The position numbers were made by a program, and so were the translations under genes. Below, piece by piece: positions 1 to 8,977 of a stretch of 64,000 nucleotides of DNA. The notes below the pieces were generated by a model. That model made no database searches and was not told the DNA's origin. It was given only the letters and a program-made list of their open reading frames with translations. The DNA comes from Haloarcula nitratireducens. GTDB taxonomy: Archaea; Halobacteriota; Halobacteria; Halobacteriales; Haloarculaceae. The first letter of the stretch is position 1, and every line of letters begins with the position of its first letter. The stretch spans positions 72,509 to 136,508 of the forward strand of contig NZ_RKLT01000005.1 of NCBI RefSeq assembly GCF_019599505.1, read 5' to 3'.

Positions 1-1840
1 CGCGGACGGTCCCCACGTCGTCGGCTTCGAAGTCCTCGGGATAGGTGTCGTTCCAGCGCTCGACGACGCCGGCCCGTTCGAGGCGGACCGCCCGCTCGAC
101 GTACTCGCCGTCGGGGACGGCGACAGCGACGGTTTTCGAGCGGTAGCCGGGCGCGTCGACCGTCAGCGTCTGCTCGCCGGCAGCAGTCGAGAGCCCGTAG
201 GTACCACTATGCGAGCTGTAGTACGCGCAGTCGCTGACGGTGACGTGAGCCTGTTCGATGCGCTCCCCGTTCTCGTTACGCACCGTTCCGCGGAGGCCCT
301 GTCCCTCGACGACTCGCTCCGTCGTCGCGTAGGCGTCGACGGTGCCCCCACCGTAGCGGCTCGCGTCGAGGTCGGCGACGTTAGCAGGCGGGCGCGCCGA
401 ACAGCGCAGCGCCGTCTGCAAGACTCCGGGGTGGACGTCCCGACCGGCGGCGCTCTCAGCGAGCGCGAGGGTTCCGGCAGCTACCGGTGCGGCTCCGCTC
501 GTTCCCCGGAAGGTGCCGGTCCCGTTCGTCCCGTACGGCACCGGGAGGTCGGTTCCGGGCGCGACCACGTCCGGTTTGTCGTAGGTCAGCGGCCAGGTTC
601 GGGGGTATCGGACAACTCTACTGCGGTCTCTGCTGTACGGACCCGAGAAGAGAGCCCGCCGACTCGATCCGGAGAACGTCGTCACGCGGTCGTCCGGATC
701 GTGGGCTCCGACGCCGACCGTCTCGTAGATTTTCCCGGGGGCCGAAACGTAGCCGGCCCCGTCGTTCCCCGTCGACGCGACGACCACAGTGCCGAGCCGC
801 TGGGCGCGCCAGACCGCCCGGACCAGCGGGTCGTAGCGGGCGGTCGGCCCGCTCTGAGTCCGGCTGATGCTGACGACGTCCGCGCCGTTCTCTATCGCCC
901 ACTCCATGCCCGCGATCGCCGACGCGCGGCTCTCGACGAGCCCGTGCAGCAGCTGCGTGTCGGGCGCGACGCCCATCGCTCGGTACTGACCGGTTCCGTC
1001 GGCGGCGACCAGCCCGCTGGTCGACTGACCGTGGGCGCTTTCGAGATGCGGGCGCGAGTCGGACACGCGACGGCCGTCGGCGTCGAACTCGGCCCAGCCG
1101 CCGGGGTAGGTCGGGTCGCTTTCGTTCTCGGTGTAGAGCGACAGCGTCGGGTGGGCGGGCGCTATGCCCCTGTCGAGGACGGCGACTCGGGTCCCGTCCC
1201 CGCGGGTGTCGTACTCCGACCAGACCGCCGAGGCGTTCGTCGCGGTGACCTGCCACGCCGGCCCCGCCGACTGGTCGGCTACTCGGCGCTGCGTGCCCGC
1301 CCGTGACACCGCCGCCCACTCGGAGCCGTTCGGGGCCGGAGTCGGCGGCTCCGACGCATTCACCGAACTCCCGGCCGTTCCCGACGACTCCGGGAGCCGC
1401 GCGAGCGACGCGACGCCGTCGAGCGCCGCGATTCGAGCGAGGTTCACGCGGTCGAGGTCGGCCCGGAGGAGGACGCCGTCGACGAGCCAGAACCTGTTTT
1501 CGACGCTGACCCCGTCGCGGGCGGCCGCGTACTGCAGAACCGATGCCTGCGTCCGATCGCTCCGATCTTTCAGCGCCGCCACTGTCGTCGGCCGGTCGGT
1601 GTCGGTTTCCGCGTCCAATCGAACGAAGATATCGACGGTACCGGTCGCGTTCCGGAGCGCGGGGTCGACGGCGGCGGCCGAGTCGCCGGTCGAGACTCGC
1701 TCCGCTCCGGTGTCCGGTCGCGGGGCCGGCACCGCGCTCGGGTCGTCTGTCGCGGCCGCGCCGGTGAATCCCGTCACGGCGACGAGCGACACCACGAGTG
1801 TCCCCCCGAGGACGACGGCGACCCACCGGCGAGCGATCAT
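1..1840 (-). CDS. Secreted subtilisin-like serine protease (S8 family), partial at the left edge
   Basis: The reverse strand is open from the ATG at 1840 to the window edge (613 codons, no stop reached). The first 30 residues form a Sec-type signal (MIARRW followed by a hydrophobic stretch ending AAA), so the enzyme should be exported. The S8 catalytic set is visible: Asp223 in AVLDRGIA, His270 in SAHGQSTSG, oxyanion Asn359 in STGNDG and Ser448 in RGTSGAAPVA. Residues from about 510 onward look like a carboxypeptidase-regulatory-like beta-sandwich (GTVRNENGERIEQAHVTV), a common C-terminal add-on in secreted archaeal proteins. The propeptide is probably residues 30-190. The start was chosen because the signal peptide follows it directly. 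The stop and any C-terminal anchor lie outside the window. Confidence 0.9.
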   Translation of the reverse strand, partial: MIARRWVAVVLGGTLVVSLVAVTGFTGAAATDDPSAVPAPRPDTGAERVSTGDSAAAVDPALRNATGTVDIFVRLDAETDTDRPTTVAALKDRSDRTQASVLQYAAARDGVSVENRFWLVDGVLLRADLDRVNLARIAALDGVASLARLPESSGTAGSSVNASEPPTPAPNGSEWAAVSRAGTQRRVADQSAGPAWQVTATNASAVWSEYDTRGDGTRVAVLDRGIAPAHPTLSLYTENESDPTYPGGWAEFDADGRRVSDSRPHLESAHGQSTSGLVAADGTGQYRAMGVAPDTQLLHGLVESRASAIAGMEWAIENGADVVSISRTQSGPTARYDPLVRAVWRAQRLGTVVVASTGNDGAGYVSAPGKIYETVGVGAHDPDDRVTTFSGSSRRALFSGPYSRDRSRVVRYPRTWPLTYDKPDVVAPGTDLPVPYGTNGTGTFRGTSGAAPVAAGTLALAESAAGRDVHPGVLQTALRCSARPPANVADLDASRYGGGTVDAYATTERVVEGQGLRGTVRNENGERIEQAHVTVSDCAYYSSHSGTYGLSTAAGEQTLTVDAPGYRSKTVAVAVPDGEYVERAVRLERAGVVERWNDTYPEDFEADDVGTVR

Positions 1841-3191
1841 CGAACGCTTCCCCACGTGGTACCTGCGTGGCGTCGAGCGACGGCGGTCTGACAGCGGGAC
1901 ATAGTCGAGACGCAGTCTCGGCATAAATAGTTAGAAACGCAATACAAACGCGAAACAGTTGTGACACGCGCAACGGCCCAGTCGTGATAGTGAGTCGTCA
2001 CAGCGTCTGAGATGCGGTAACGACCCCGAATCCGCTCGGCTAGTCGCCGCTTACCGCACGTTCCGACCGAAACTTCCCGATACCCACGAGCCGTATCGAC
2101 CGACGGCGCTTCGTGAGCGGCTGGTGCCGAAGAGGAGTTCGACGGATCATCGGGCGACCGTCTCGGGATCGTTTTCGACAGACTACTCTGTAGCGAACTC
2201 GGTTCACTCGACACTAATCACACCCGACCGGCATCGCGAGCGCTTCCGCTCGAAGGCGAGAGGAGAGCGACTTCCTCCCGCGATATCAGAACTGCAACGG
2301 TGGAGTGGCACGACCACCTCCCTTCGTACGAGAGAGCCACGCTGTCTCATCTTGTTGGGATCAGACAGCACCCCACTACCGAACGCGTGTTCTCGATATC
2401 TCCGAATGCACGCTCGAACACGTGCATCCACGGATAGACGAGAGCCTCTCAAAACTCTATTGGCCGTTACTATCGACTGCCAGTATCCGGACCCGTATCA
2501 GTATGTGCCTGAGACGGGGACGACGAGCGACCAGCGGTCAGCGATGGATGCTCACCAGTTCGCGATCGTCTCACCAGAAAGCATTTATCAAGTGACAACG
2601 AATGACAAGGTGCAGGCACGGTCCCTGCATGTAGCGTCGACCGTTCGTCGCCCGATACGAAAGACGGGCGACGGTGCCCTCACTGGGAGTCGCTGCTCCC
2701 ATGGGCCTCCCTTCGTGTACGGCTCTATCTCGTGGTGAGCGACGCAGTACGACCAGTCGAGACGCTGGTCCACGTCTGAACTGCATTTCGCGGTAGTTAC
2801 GTTCTCACCGTCGAACGGTTCAGCGAGGTGACCTGCGAACGTCGACGCGAGACCGTCCAGGTTCGTTCAACTTCCGCCGACTCGTTTCGATCCCGTGGTC
2901 TCCTTCTGTATTCGAAGTTGTACTCAAAATATAGCCAGATCAATCCCAAATATAGCTTCTCCCACTCCAAATTGGCGAAGTTCGAGTTCATATTTGACCA
3001 TCTATCGACATATTCCACATTGTATGATCTTTTCCCGAATCAGAACCTTCGCATTCGAGAATTAGTAATTACTGAAGGCAGAGTAGTCAATATATCCGCT
3101 CCGATATTTCCGATTTCGCTAACTGACCGGGAGGGTGGAGTCTCCCTCCGACACGCACTTTTTTAACGGTACGGGGTGAGGTGCCGGATAG
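1841..3191. other. Gene-poor intergenic region (1.35 kb)
   Basis: No ORF here has haloarchaeal-looking composition. The open frames (for example 2124-2738 on + and 2204-2452 on -) are Arg/Ser-rich and match no family I know. Bases 1915-1975 are AT-richer and probably carry the protease promoter. Bases 2890-3170 are markedly AT-rich against the surrounding GC-rich DNA and lead into the promoter of the next gene. Decayed mobile DNA is possible, but I recognise no transposase motif. Confidence 0.5.
3129..3167 (+). promoter_or_regulatory. Hairpin and TATA-like box before the GH88/105 gene
   Basis: A T-rich TATA-like element (acttttttaac, 3157-3167) is centred about 29 bases before the ATG at 3192, as expected for a leaderless haloarchaeal transcript. 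Just upstream, GGAGGG (3130-3135) and CCCTCC (3144-3149) form an inverted repeat with an 8-base spacer. It could be an operator or an upstream terminator; which one cannot be told from the sequence. Confidence 0.45.
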
Positions 3192-4262
3192 ATGGCGTCA
3201 GAGAATTCTACACCCCCAGCAGTACGTGCAGCGTCGCATCTACGGACCCTCGACCTCGACGGACAGTCGTGGATCACCGGCGTCGCGATCAACGGACTGT
3301 TGGCAGAAGGGAGCGAAGAGTCGGTACAGACCGCCAGAGAGCTCGTCGACAGAGCCGTCGCGACGCAGGACGACGACGGACAGCTGGGATACGGGCCGAG
3401 CTATCCCATCGAGGTCTTCAGCCACGGCCGAGAGTACGAGGCCAGTTGGGAACTGACGGTGAAGAAGTGCATGAACGCGAACAACACGACCGCGATCGGC
3501 CACGGCGTGCTCGACTTCTACGAGCGGACGGGAGACGAGCAGTACCTCGACGCGGCGAGAAACGAGTACGAGTGGCTCATGTCCGTCAACCGGACGGAGA
3601 CCGGTGGTATCCCCCACCACGACCCGGAGGTGGCCGGCATCAAATCTCTGTGGATCGACTCGGTGTACATGATGTGTCCGTTCTTCAGCAGGTACGCCGA
3701 GGCGGCCGAGGAACCGACGGCACACGACGAGGCCGTCGAGCAGTATCTGGTCCACGCCGAGCACCTCCGCGACCCGCGGACCGGGCTGTTCCGTCACATC
3801 TGGGTCGAGGAGCCCAACCACTATCCGCAGGGGACCTTCTGGGCGCGAGGGAACGGCTGGGCGGCCGCCGCGGCCGTCGAAATCCTCGATCGGTTGCCCG
3901 CGGACCACGACCGGCGCGACGCGCTCGCCGAGCAGTTCAGCGACCACTGCGAGTCGCTGCTCCCGCTGCAGGACGGCAGCGGCTTCTGGCACAACCTCGT
4001 CGACGACCCGAACACCCCGCTCGAATCGTTGGGGACGTTGATGTTCGCCTACGCGTTCAACCGCGGCGTCGAACTCGGACTGCTCGGCGAAGCGCGGCAC
4101 GGTGACGCGGCGGCCGACGCGCTCGACGCGGTGACGCGCGTCGTCGACGACGACGGCGAAGTCGGCCGCGTCGCCGGCCCACCGGGCGGGCCGGAAGCGC
4201 CGCTGACGGTGACGCCGTACGGGCAGGGCTGGTACCTCATGGCGGCGGACAGCGCTCGCTGA
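3192..4262 (+). CDS. GH88/GH105 family unsaturated glycosyl hydrolase (rhamnogalacturonyl hydrolase-like)
   Basis: The 356-residue protein has no signal peptide, so it is probably cytoplasmic. Its alpha6/alpha6-barrel motifs match GH88/GH105: WIDSVYMMCPF with the catalytic-type Asp (about residue 157), WARGNGWAAAA (about 218) and TPYGQGWYLMA at the C-terminus. Family members remove the 4,5-unsaturated uronic acid that polysaccharide lyases leave on pectin, rhamnogalacturonan or ulvan oligomers. The length is usual for the family. The rhamnose genes downstream make rhamnogalacturonan or ulvan disaccharides a sensible substrate, but this is inferred from context. The ATG at 3192 has a TATA-like box at the leaderless distance. 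Confidence 0.85.
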   Translation: MASENSTPPAVRAASHLRTLDLDGQSWITGVAINGLLAEGSEESVQTARELVDRAVATQDDDGQLGYGPSYPIEVFSHGREYEASWELTVKKCMNANNTTAIGHGVLDFYERTGDEQYLDAARNEYEWLMSVNRTETGGIPHHDPEVAGIKSLWIDSVYMMCPFFSRYAEAAEEPTAHDEAVEQYLVHAEHLRDPRTGLFRHIWVEEPNHYPQGTFWARGNGWAAAAAVEILDRLPADHDRRDALAEQFSDHCESLLPLQDGSGFWHNLVDDPNTPLESLGTLMFAYAFNRGVELGLLGEARHGDAAADALDAVTRVVDDDGEVGRVAGPPGGPEAPLTVTPYGQGWYLMAADSAR

Positions 4263-4313
4263 CCGGGCGAACGACCACGGGCCGCGGATGCGAGACGCGG
4301 GCCGCTGAGGCCA

Positions 4314-4321
4314 GATTTTTA
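4314..4321 (+). promoter_or_regulatory. TATA-like box of the glycerate kinase gene
   Basis: GATTTTTA lies about 27 bases before the ATG at 4345. This spacing fits a leaderless transcript and suggests the kinase has its own promoter despite the short 82-base gap after the hydrolase gene. Confidence 0.4.
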
Positions 4322-4344
4322 CCGACCGGCTCGGAAGTAGGCGT

Positions 4345-5679
4345 ATGATTCACGACCGAAGCGCGCTCGCGGCCACTCGTGGCCACGGGGTCGCGCTCGA
4401 CTGCATCGAGGCCGCTATCGACGCCGCCTCGCCGGAGACGGCCACGCGCGCGGCCGTCGACCTCTCCGGCCAGACGCTCACCATCGGGGAGACGACATAC
4501 GACCTCGGCGAGTACACCGACGTCGTCCTCGTCGGCGGCGGGAAAGCGACGGGCGGCGTGACGCGCGCGCTCGAATCCGTACTCGGCGAGTCCCTCTCCG
4601 GTGGGCGGGTCGTCGTCAAACAGCCGGCGGACACGACGACCGTCCGGAGCGTCGTCGGCGATCATCCGCTGCCGTCGGAACGGAACGTCGAAGCGACGGC
4701 CGCGATGCTCGATATCGTCGACGAGGCCGACGAGGAGACGCTCGTCCTGTTCGCACTGACCGGCGGCGCGAGCGCGCTCCTGTCCGCGCCGGCCGGGGAT
4801 CTGACGCTCGAAGATCTACAGACGACGACGGACCGCTTGCTCGAGGGCGGCGTCCCCATCGACGAGATCAACGCCGTCCGCAAGCACCTCTCGGCGGTGA
4901 AGGGCGGACAGCTCGCGCGGCGAGCGGCCCCCGCGACGGTCGCCGGCCTGCTCCTGAGCGACGTGGTCGGCAACGATCTCTCGACTATCGGGAGCGGGCC
5001 GTCGGTTCCGGACGAGACGACCTACGGAGACGCGCTCGCGGTGCTCGACCGTCACGGCATCGACCCGCCGGCGGCCGTTCGCGAACACCTCGAAGCCGGC
5101 GACGCCGGGGAGATAGCCGAGACGCCGGTCCCCGACGACTCGGTCTTCGACCGCGTCACGAACCACCTCGTCGGCGACAACGCGACGGCTCTCGACGCCG
5201 CCGCCGCGGTGGCACGGGAGAGCGGCTACGAGCCGCTCGTCCTGACCTCGCGCCTGCGAGGGGAAGCCCGCGAGGTGGCGAAGCCGCTCGTCGCCGTCGC
5301 CGAGGAGGCCGCGGCGACGGGGACGCCGGTCGACCCGCCGGCCGTCCTCCTCGCCGGCGGCGAGACGACGGTCACGATTACCGGGGACGGCGGGCGGGGC
5401 GGTCCCAATCAGGAGCTCGTCCTCTCCGGCGCGCTCGAACACGACGGGAGCGCGGTCGTCGCCGCCGTCGACACGGACGGCGAGGACGGCAGTTCCGACG
5501 TTGCCGGTGCCATCGCCGACGTGACGACCGTGAGTGAGCGCGAGCGAGCCCGTGAGGCGCTCCTCGCGAACGACGCGGGGTCGTACCTCTCGGCAGCCGG
5601 GGCGACCATCGAAACCGGGCCGACCGGGACGAACGTCAACGACGTGATCGCCCTGGTCGTTCCCGACGCGGGCGAGTGA
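4345..5679 (+). CDS. Glycerate 2-kinase, MOFRL/DUF4147 type
   Basis: The 444-residue protein matches the two-domain MOFRL glycerate kinases. The N-terminal DUF4147 domain contains LVGGGKATGG (about 63-72) and LFALTGGASALL (about 135-146). NAVRKHLSAVKGGQLA (about 175-190) and LLLSDVVGNDLSTIGSGP are family signatures. The C-terminal MOFRL segment has LLAGGETTVTITGDG(R)GGPNQEL (about 334-357) and ends with the conserved GPTGTNVNDV. The enzyme phosphorylates D-glycerate to 2-phosphoglycerate with ATP, feeding sugar-acid breakdown into lower glycolysis. Length and motifs are complete. It may serve uronic-acid or hexose catabolism linked to the upstream hydrolase. Confidence 0.9.
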   Translation: MIHDRSALAATRGHGVALDCIEAAIDAASPETATRAAVDLSGQTLTIGETTYDLGEYTDVVLVGGGKATGGVTRALESVLGESLSGGRVVVKQPADTTTVRSVVGDHPLPSERNVEATAAMLDIVDEADEETLVLFALTGGASALLSAPAGDLTLEDLQTTTDRLLEGGVPIDEINAVRKHLSAVKGGQLARRAAPATVAGLLLSDVVGNDLSTIGSGPSVPDETTYGDALAVLDRHGIDPPAAVREHLEAGDAGEIAETPVPDDSVFDRVTNHLVGDNATALDAAAAVARESGYEPLVLTSRLRGEAREVAKPLVAVAEEAAATGTPVDPPAVLLAGGETTVTITGDGGRGGPNQELVLSGALEHDGSAVVAAVDTDGEDGSSDVAGAIADVTTVSERERAREALLANDAGSYLSAAGATIETGPTGTNVNDVIALVVPDAGE

Positions 5680-5690
5680 GGGGCACGCTT

Positions 5691-5858
5691 ATGAGCGGAC
5701 AGACTGATACGAGGAGTATGGACGCGAACGCCCAAGCGATAGCAGCGAACGCGCTCTCCGTTCCCGAGGAGACCATCGTCGAGGCCTGCGACGACCCGCC
5801 GACGGTCGACGTGCCGCTGGCGAAACCGCTTCGCGAGATCCCGGTCACGTCCTGGTAA
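5691..5858 (+). CDS. Short ORF of unknown function, possibly a gene remnant
   Basis: A 55-codon frame begins 12 bases after the kinase stop and ends ...REIPVTSW. A second ATG at 5718 would give 46 residues. The composition (Asp, Glu, Ala, Pro) is normal for this genome. It matches no family I know. The next feature is a truncated regulator, so this may be the surviving N-terminus of a deleted gene rather than a true small protein. Confidence 0.3.
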   Translation: MSGQTDTRSMDANAQAIAANALSVPEETIVEACDDPPTVDVPLAKPLREIPVTSW

Positions 5859-6022
5859 CCGCTCGTTTTACGGCCGTACCGTATCGTATCCGACTTCACA
5901 CCGCTGTGACCACGTCGGTTCGACTTCTCGCGTAGAAACAGGTGTCCGACCGCCGGGAAGGGTCCAGGCTTCGAGCCACGGCGCGCCGTCGCGGCTGACG
6001 TATCGCTCGGTCCGGTCGATAT

Positions 6023-6547
6023 TTCGGACTCTACGACATCGCCAGAGAGGAGGTAACCGAACTGGCCGAAGAGACCGGCGAACTGGCGAACCTGCTCGTC
6101 GAACAGCACGGGAAAGGCGTCTATTTCCACTGCGCCCACGGCGTCGACGCCGTGAAGACAGACTCGTACATCGGACAGCGCGTCTACCTCCACAACACCG
6201 GTCTCGGGAACGCGATTCTCGCGCACCTCCCCCGAGAGCGGATCGAGGAGATACTCGACCGACACGGCATGCCGGCGACGACGGAGAACACGATCACCGA
6301 CCTGGAGGAACTGTTTTCGCATCTGGAACGCGTCCGCGAGGAGGGCGTCGCCTTCGACGACGAGGCCCGCGTCAAGGGACTCCGCTGCGTGGCGGTCCCG
6401 ATCGTCAACAATAACGACACCGTCGAGGGCGCGATCGGCGTCTCCGGTCCGACGAGCCGGTTTCAGGACGAGCGATTCCGAGAGGAGCTACCGGCCAAAC
6501 TCAAGAGCGTCGCGAACGTGATCGAACTGAACACAACCTACACGTGA
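6023..6547 (+). pseudogene. 5'-truncated IclR-family regulator (effector domain only)
   Basis: From about 6023 the frame reads through an IclR ligand-binding domain: IAREEVTELAEETGELAN, then LHNTGLGNAILAHLPRERI, EILDRHGMPATTENTITD, VKGLRCVAVPIV, and a normal C-terminus ending at TGA 6547. It aligns along its length with the intact IclR protein at 14103-14861. The N-terminal winged-helix DNA-binding domain, about 75 residues, is missing, and no ATG precedes the homologous part. The upstream 160 bases (5859-6022) hold no recognisable HTH. A GTG at 6152 could start a shorter product, but it would lack DNA-binding ability. Confidence 0.8.
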
Positions 6548-7919
6548 GTATCCCTGCTACGGAAATTAGCAAATCTGAGCGAGGTCTCAGTAATGGTAGT
6601 ACGTCGGGTAACAGTACTGAATCACCCGCCGAATTTCGACCTAATTCACTATCTGTTGATGTGAGTCCTGTATTGGACGATACTAATTCATTATTACTAG
6701 ATAAGTATTGGAATAACTGTCGGCGAATGGCTGTAGCCTGCACACGTATCGAGAGGAACCGGACGCTGTTACCCTCTGCGGCCATTCTTCCGCTGTGTCG
6801 TCGCTCCGTCTCGGGCGCGACGATCGGAAAGAGGAGGTAGTCCACCACATAAATAATATAAGTACATTCGTTATTCCAGTAGTGCAGACGAGACGCGCGG
6901 CGCTTCGAAGCGTGAGCAGTGAGAGGTGTCGACGGCCACTATACAGAGATCGAAGGGATATCCGGTGATGCCGGACGCACACTTCTGACCGATGGATTCG
7001 ACCGCCGACACGCACCGGGACTCGATTCCACTCAGACGAGTTCCGTAGCGATCGCTCCGAACACCGCCGTCCGCTGGATGTCCCGAGCGACATCGATGGC
7101 GGGTTCAGACACCGCCCGTTTCCCATGCTCGTCTCTGCTATCACTACACCGGCGTCGAGAGAAACTGACGGGGTAGTCACTATAACACTACGATCTCGTG
7201 AGGTACGCGAACCGAGTCGCCCGTTCGAGAACGGCCGAAATATCCGCGGTGATGGGTATCTTCTCCGGCACCCCCGTGTTTCATAACTAGAGTGCATTCG
7301 TTATTCGTCGGTCGTGGCCCACGCCCGACCCGCGAACCGATGAGCGATGCGCCAGAATCCGATTCTGAGAGCGAGGGGAGCATAATCTGTCCGGCCATAC
7401 CGGAAGGAGGGACGCGGCGACCGAGTTCACCCTGATAACTAGTGAAGTGTGAGAACGTATCTGAGATGCCGTAGCTATCGTCGTTCGAACACTCGAGCGC
7501 GACTCCAGAGCCGAAACGGCGTCTGAAGGACTCCTGAACGACAGATCGGTCATCGGCCGTCCGAGCCGGTCAGTCGGGGGTCGAACCCGTCCCTCCTCGT
7601 CTTTGCTTTCTCGGGGGCCGAGCTCGCGTCGTTTCGAGTACCGGAACTATCCGGTATCGTCGGAATAGACTTGTATTCGAGATATATGAGCGTATATTAG
7701 GTCCTCGTTCAGGAGAGGTATCTCAGACGTCTCTTCGACAGCGCGGGCAGACGGCTCGATCCGGGTCACTCCAGTACCGAACGCGGCCCGCGACGCCAGC
7801 GGATATTCGAAGGTTCAGAGCTACCGCAACGGTTTCCGAGATCACCGTATGTACGGCTAGCGTCGTCGTATCCACTACGACCCCCTATGCTTACCTCGAC
7901 AGTCTGCTTTGGGGGCGCT
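6548..7919. other. Gene desert (1.37 kb) between two pseudogenes
   Basis: I see no credible gene here on either strand. Bases 6548-6730 and 6840-6880 are AT-rich. A 16-base near-identical direct repeat (agtRcattcgttattc) occurs at 6861-6876 and 7291-7306 and brackets 414 bases. With the truncated IclR gene on the left and the broken SDR gene on the right, the stretch looks like an eroded locus, possibly the former site of rhamnose-pathway genes or of an insertion sequence. Confidence 0.5.
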
Positions 7920-8598
7920 ATGCAGGGTGATACGCAGTCGAACGTATCGGATCACGCCGACTCGCGGCTCGCGGGCCGGCACATCGTCGTCACCGGTGCC
8001 GCACGGGGAATCGGGCGTGGCATCGCTCAGCGGATGTACTCGCGCCGGCGCGAACGTCTCGATTTTCGATACGCGACCCGAGAAGGCGACGGAGACGTCG
8101 ACGTCTCCGAGGAAGCGTCCGTCATCGCCGGGGTGGAGGCGGCGGCCGCGGAGCTGGGCGAGATTCACGGGTTGGTCGACAACGCCGGCATCCAGCGGTC
8201 GGTTCCGCTGCTGGAGACGAGCGCCGAGGAGTGGGATCGACAGTTCGCCGTCAACGCCAGGGGGACGTTCCTCGTCGCGAAGCGCGTCGCCGAACAGATG
8301 ATCGCCGACGGCGTCGAGGGGAGTATCGTGAACGTCTCGTCGGTGGGCGCGGAACGGCCCTTCCGCGGGCAGGGAGCGTACGGAGCGTCGAAGGCCGCAG
8401 TGCGCACGCTGACGACGGTGCTGGCCAAGGAACTCAGCGACCACGGCATCACGGCGAACGCGATCAAACCGGGGACGGTCGAGACGCCGCGCTCAACCGG
8501 AGGATATCGGTCATGTCGCCGTGTTGCTCCTCTCCGACGAAGGTGAGTGGATAACCGGCAAGTCCATCGCCGTCGACGGCGGGTATCTGAAAGGCTGA
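7920..8598 (+). pseudogene. Broken short-chain dehydrogenase (SDR); candidate former L-rhamnose dehydrogenase
   Basis: The SDR signatures are present but split between frames. The Rossmann motif TGAARGIGRGIA lies in frame 3 from the ATG at 7920. ANVSIFDTRPEKATET continues in frame 1. DVSEEASV through VDNAGIQ and the YGASK active site return to frame 3. After GTVETP about 40 codons are missing, and the end (EDIGHVAVLLLSDEG...DGGYLKG, stop 8596-8598) is in frame 1. At least two small indels and one internal deletion are therefore needed, so no functional enzyme is made. Its neighbours (mutarotase, lactonase) suggest it once oxidised L-rhamnose to the lactone, or a later pathway intermediate. 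Confidence 0.85.
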
Positions 8599-8599
8599 C

Positions 8600-8902
8600 T
8601 CAGATCATCCGGTAGACTTCGTCCATCCAGTGGCTCCCCTCGTCGGCGACGATGGGTTCCATCACCTCGGCCCAGTCGGCCTGCGCGTCGCTCTCTTCCA
8701 TGACCGCTCTGATCGCCTCGGGGTCTTCGACCTCCATATAGCCGAAGACGTGCCCGTCGTTCTCGAAGACGCTGTAGGTCTCCAGTCCGGCGTCGGAGTC
8801 GAGATACGCCGATTCGAGCGCCTCGGGCACGTCCTGGTGTTCCTCTCGATACGCCTCCCGTTGCCCCTCCTCGATGCGGAGGTGGAACGCTATTCGTTCC
8901 AT
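8600..8902 (-). CDS. rhaM: L-rhamnose mutarotase
   Basis: The 100-residue protein is a full-length RhaM/DUF718 dimeric alpha-beta-barrel protein. Characteristic elements are the N-terminal MERIAFHLRIEEGQREAYREEH, with the Tyr/His pair used in anomer interconversion, YSVFENDGHVFGYMEVED, and the C-terminal motif W(A)EVMEPI...HWMDEVYRM. It interconverts alpha- and beta-L-rhamnose and so supplies the anomer used by the dehydrogenase. It ends one base after the stop of the convergent SDR pseudogene and is divergent from the lactonase gene, with only 75 bases between their starts. Confidence 0.92.
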   Translation of the reverse strand: MERIAFHLRIEEGQREAYREEHQDVPEALESAYLDSDAGLETYSVFENDGHVFGYMEVEDPEAIRAVMEESDAQADWAEVMEPIVADEGSHWMDEVYRMI

Positions 8903-8942
8903 ACGGCGTTCTCTTCGACGGCGTCGTCCTTAGCTGTGCGGG

Positions 8943-8951
8943 TAAGATTTA
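8943..8951 (+). promoter_or_regulatory. TATA-like box in the short rhaM/lactonase divergent promoter
   Basis: TAAGATTTA sits about 29 bases before the ATG at 8978, suggesting a leaderless lactonase transcript. The whole divergent control region is only 75 bases (8903-8977), so rhaM and the lactonase are likely to be co-regulated from overlapping elements. Confidence 0.4.
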
Positions 8952-8977
8952 GGGCGGTTCCCGGTAACACTCTGCGT

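Noticed and set aside
618..1973. A 451-codon open frame on the minus strand over the protease gene
   Set aside because: It is Arg-rich and lacks any domain; the true reading frame there shows the S8 catalytic triad and a signal peptide.
2124..2738. A 204-codon plus-strand frame in the first intergenic region
   Set aside because: It has non-haloarchaeal composition (few acidic residues) and no motif; probably non-coding.
6683..7297. A 204-codon minus-strand frame in the gene desert
   Set aside because: Basic and Ser-rich with no family match; an accidental open frame in decayed DNA.
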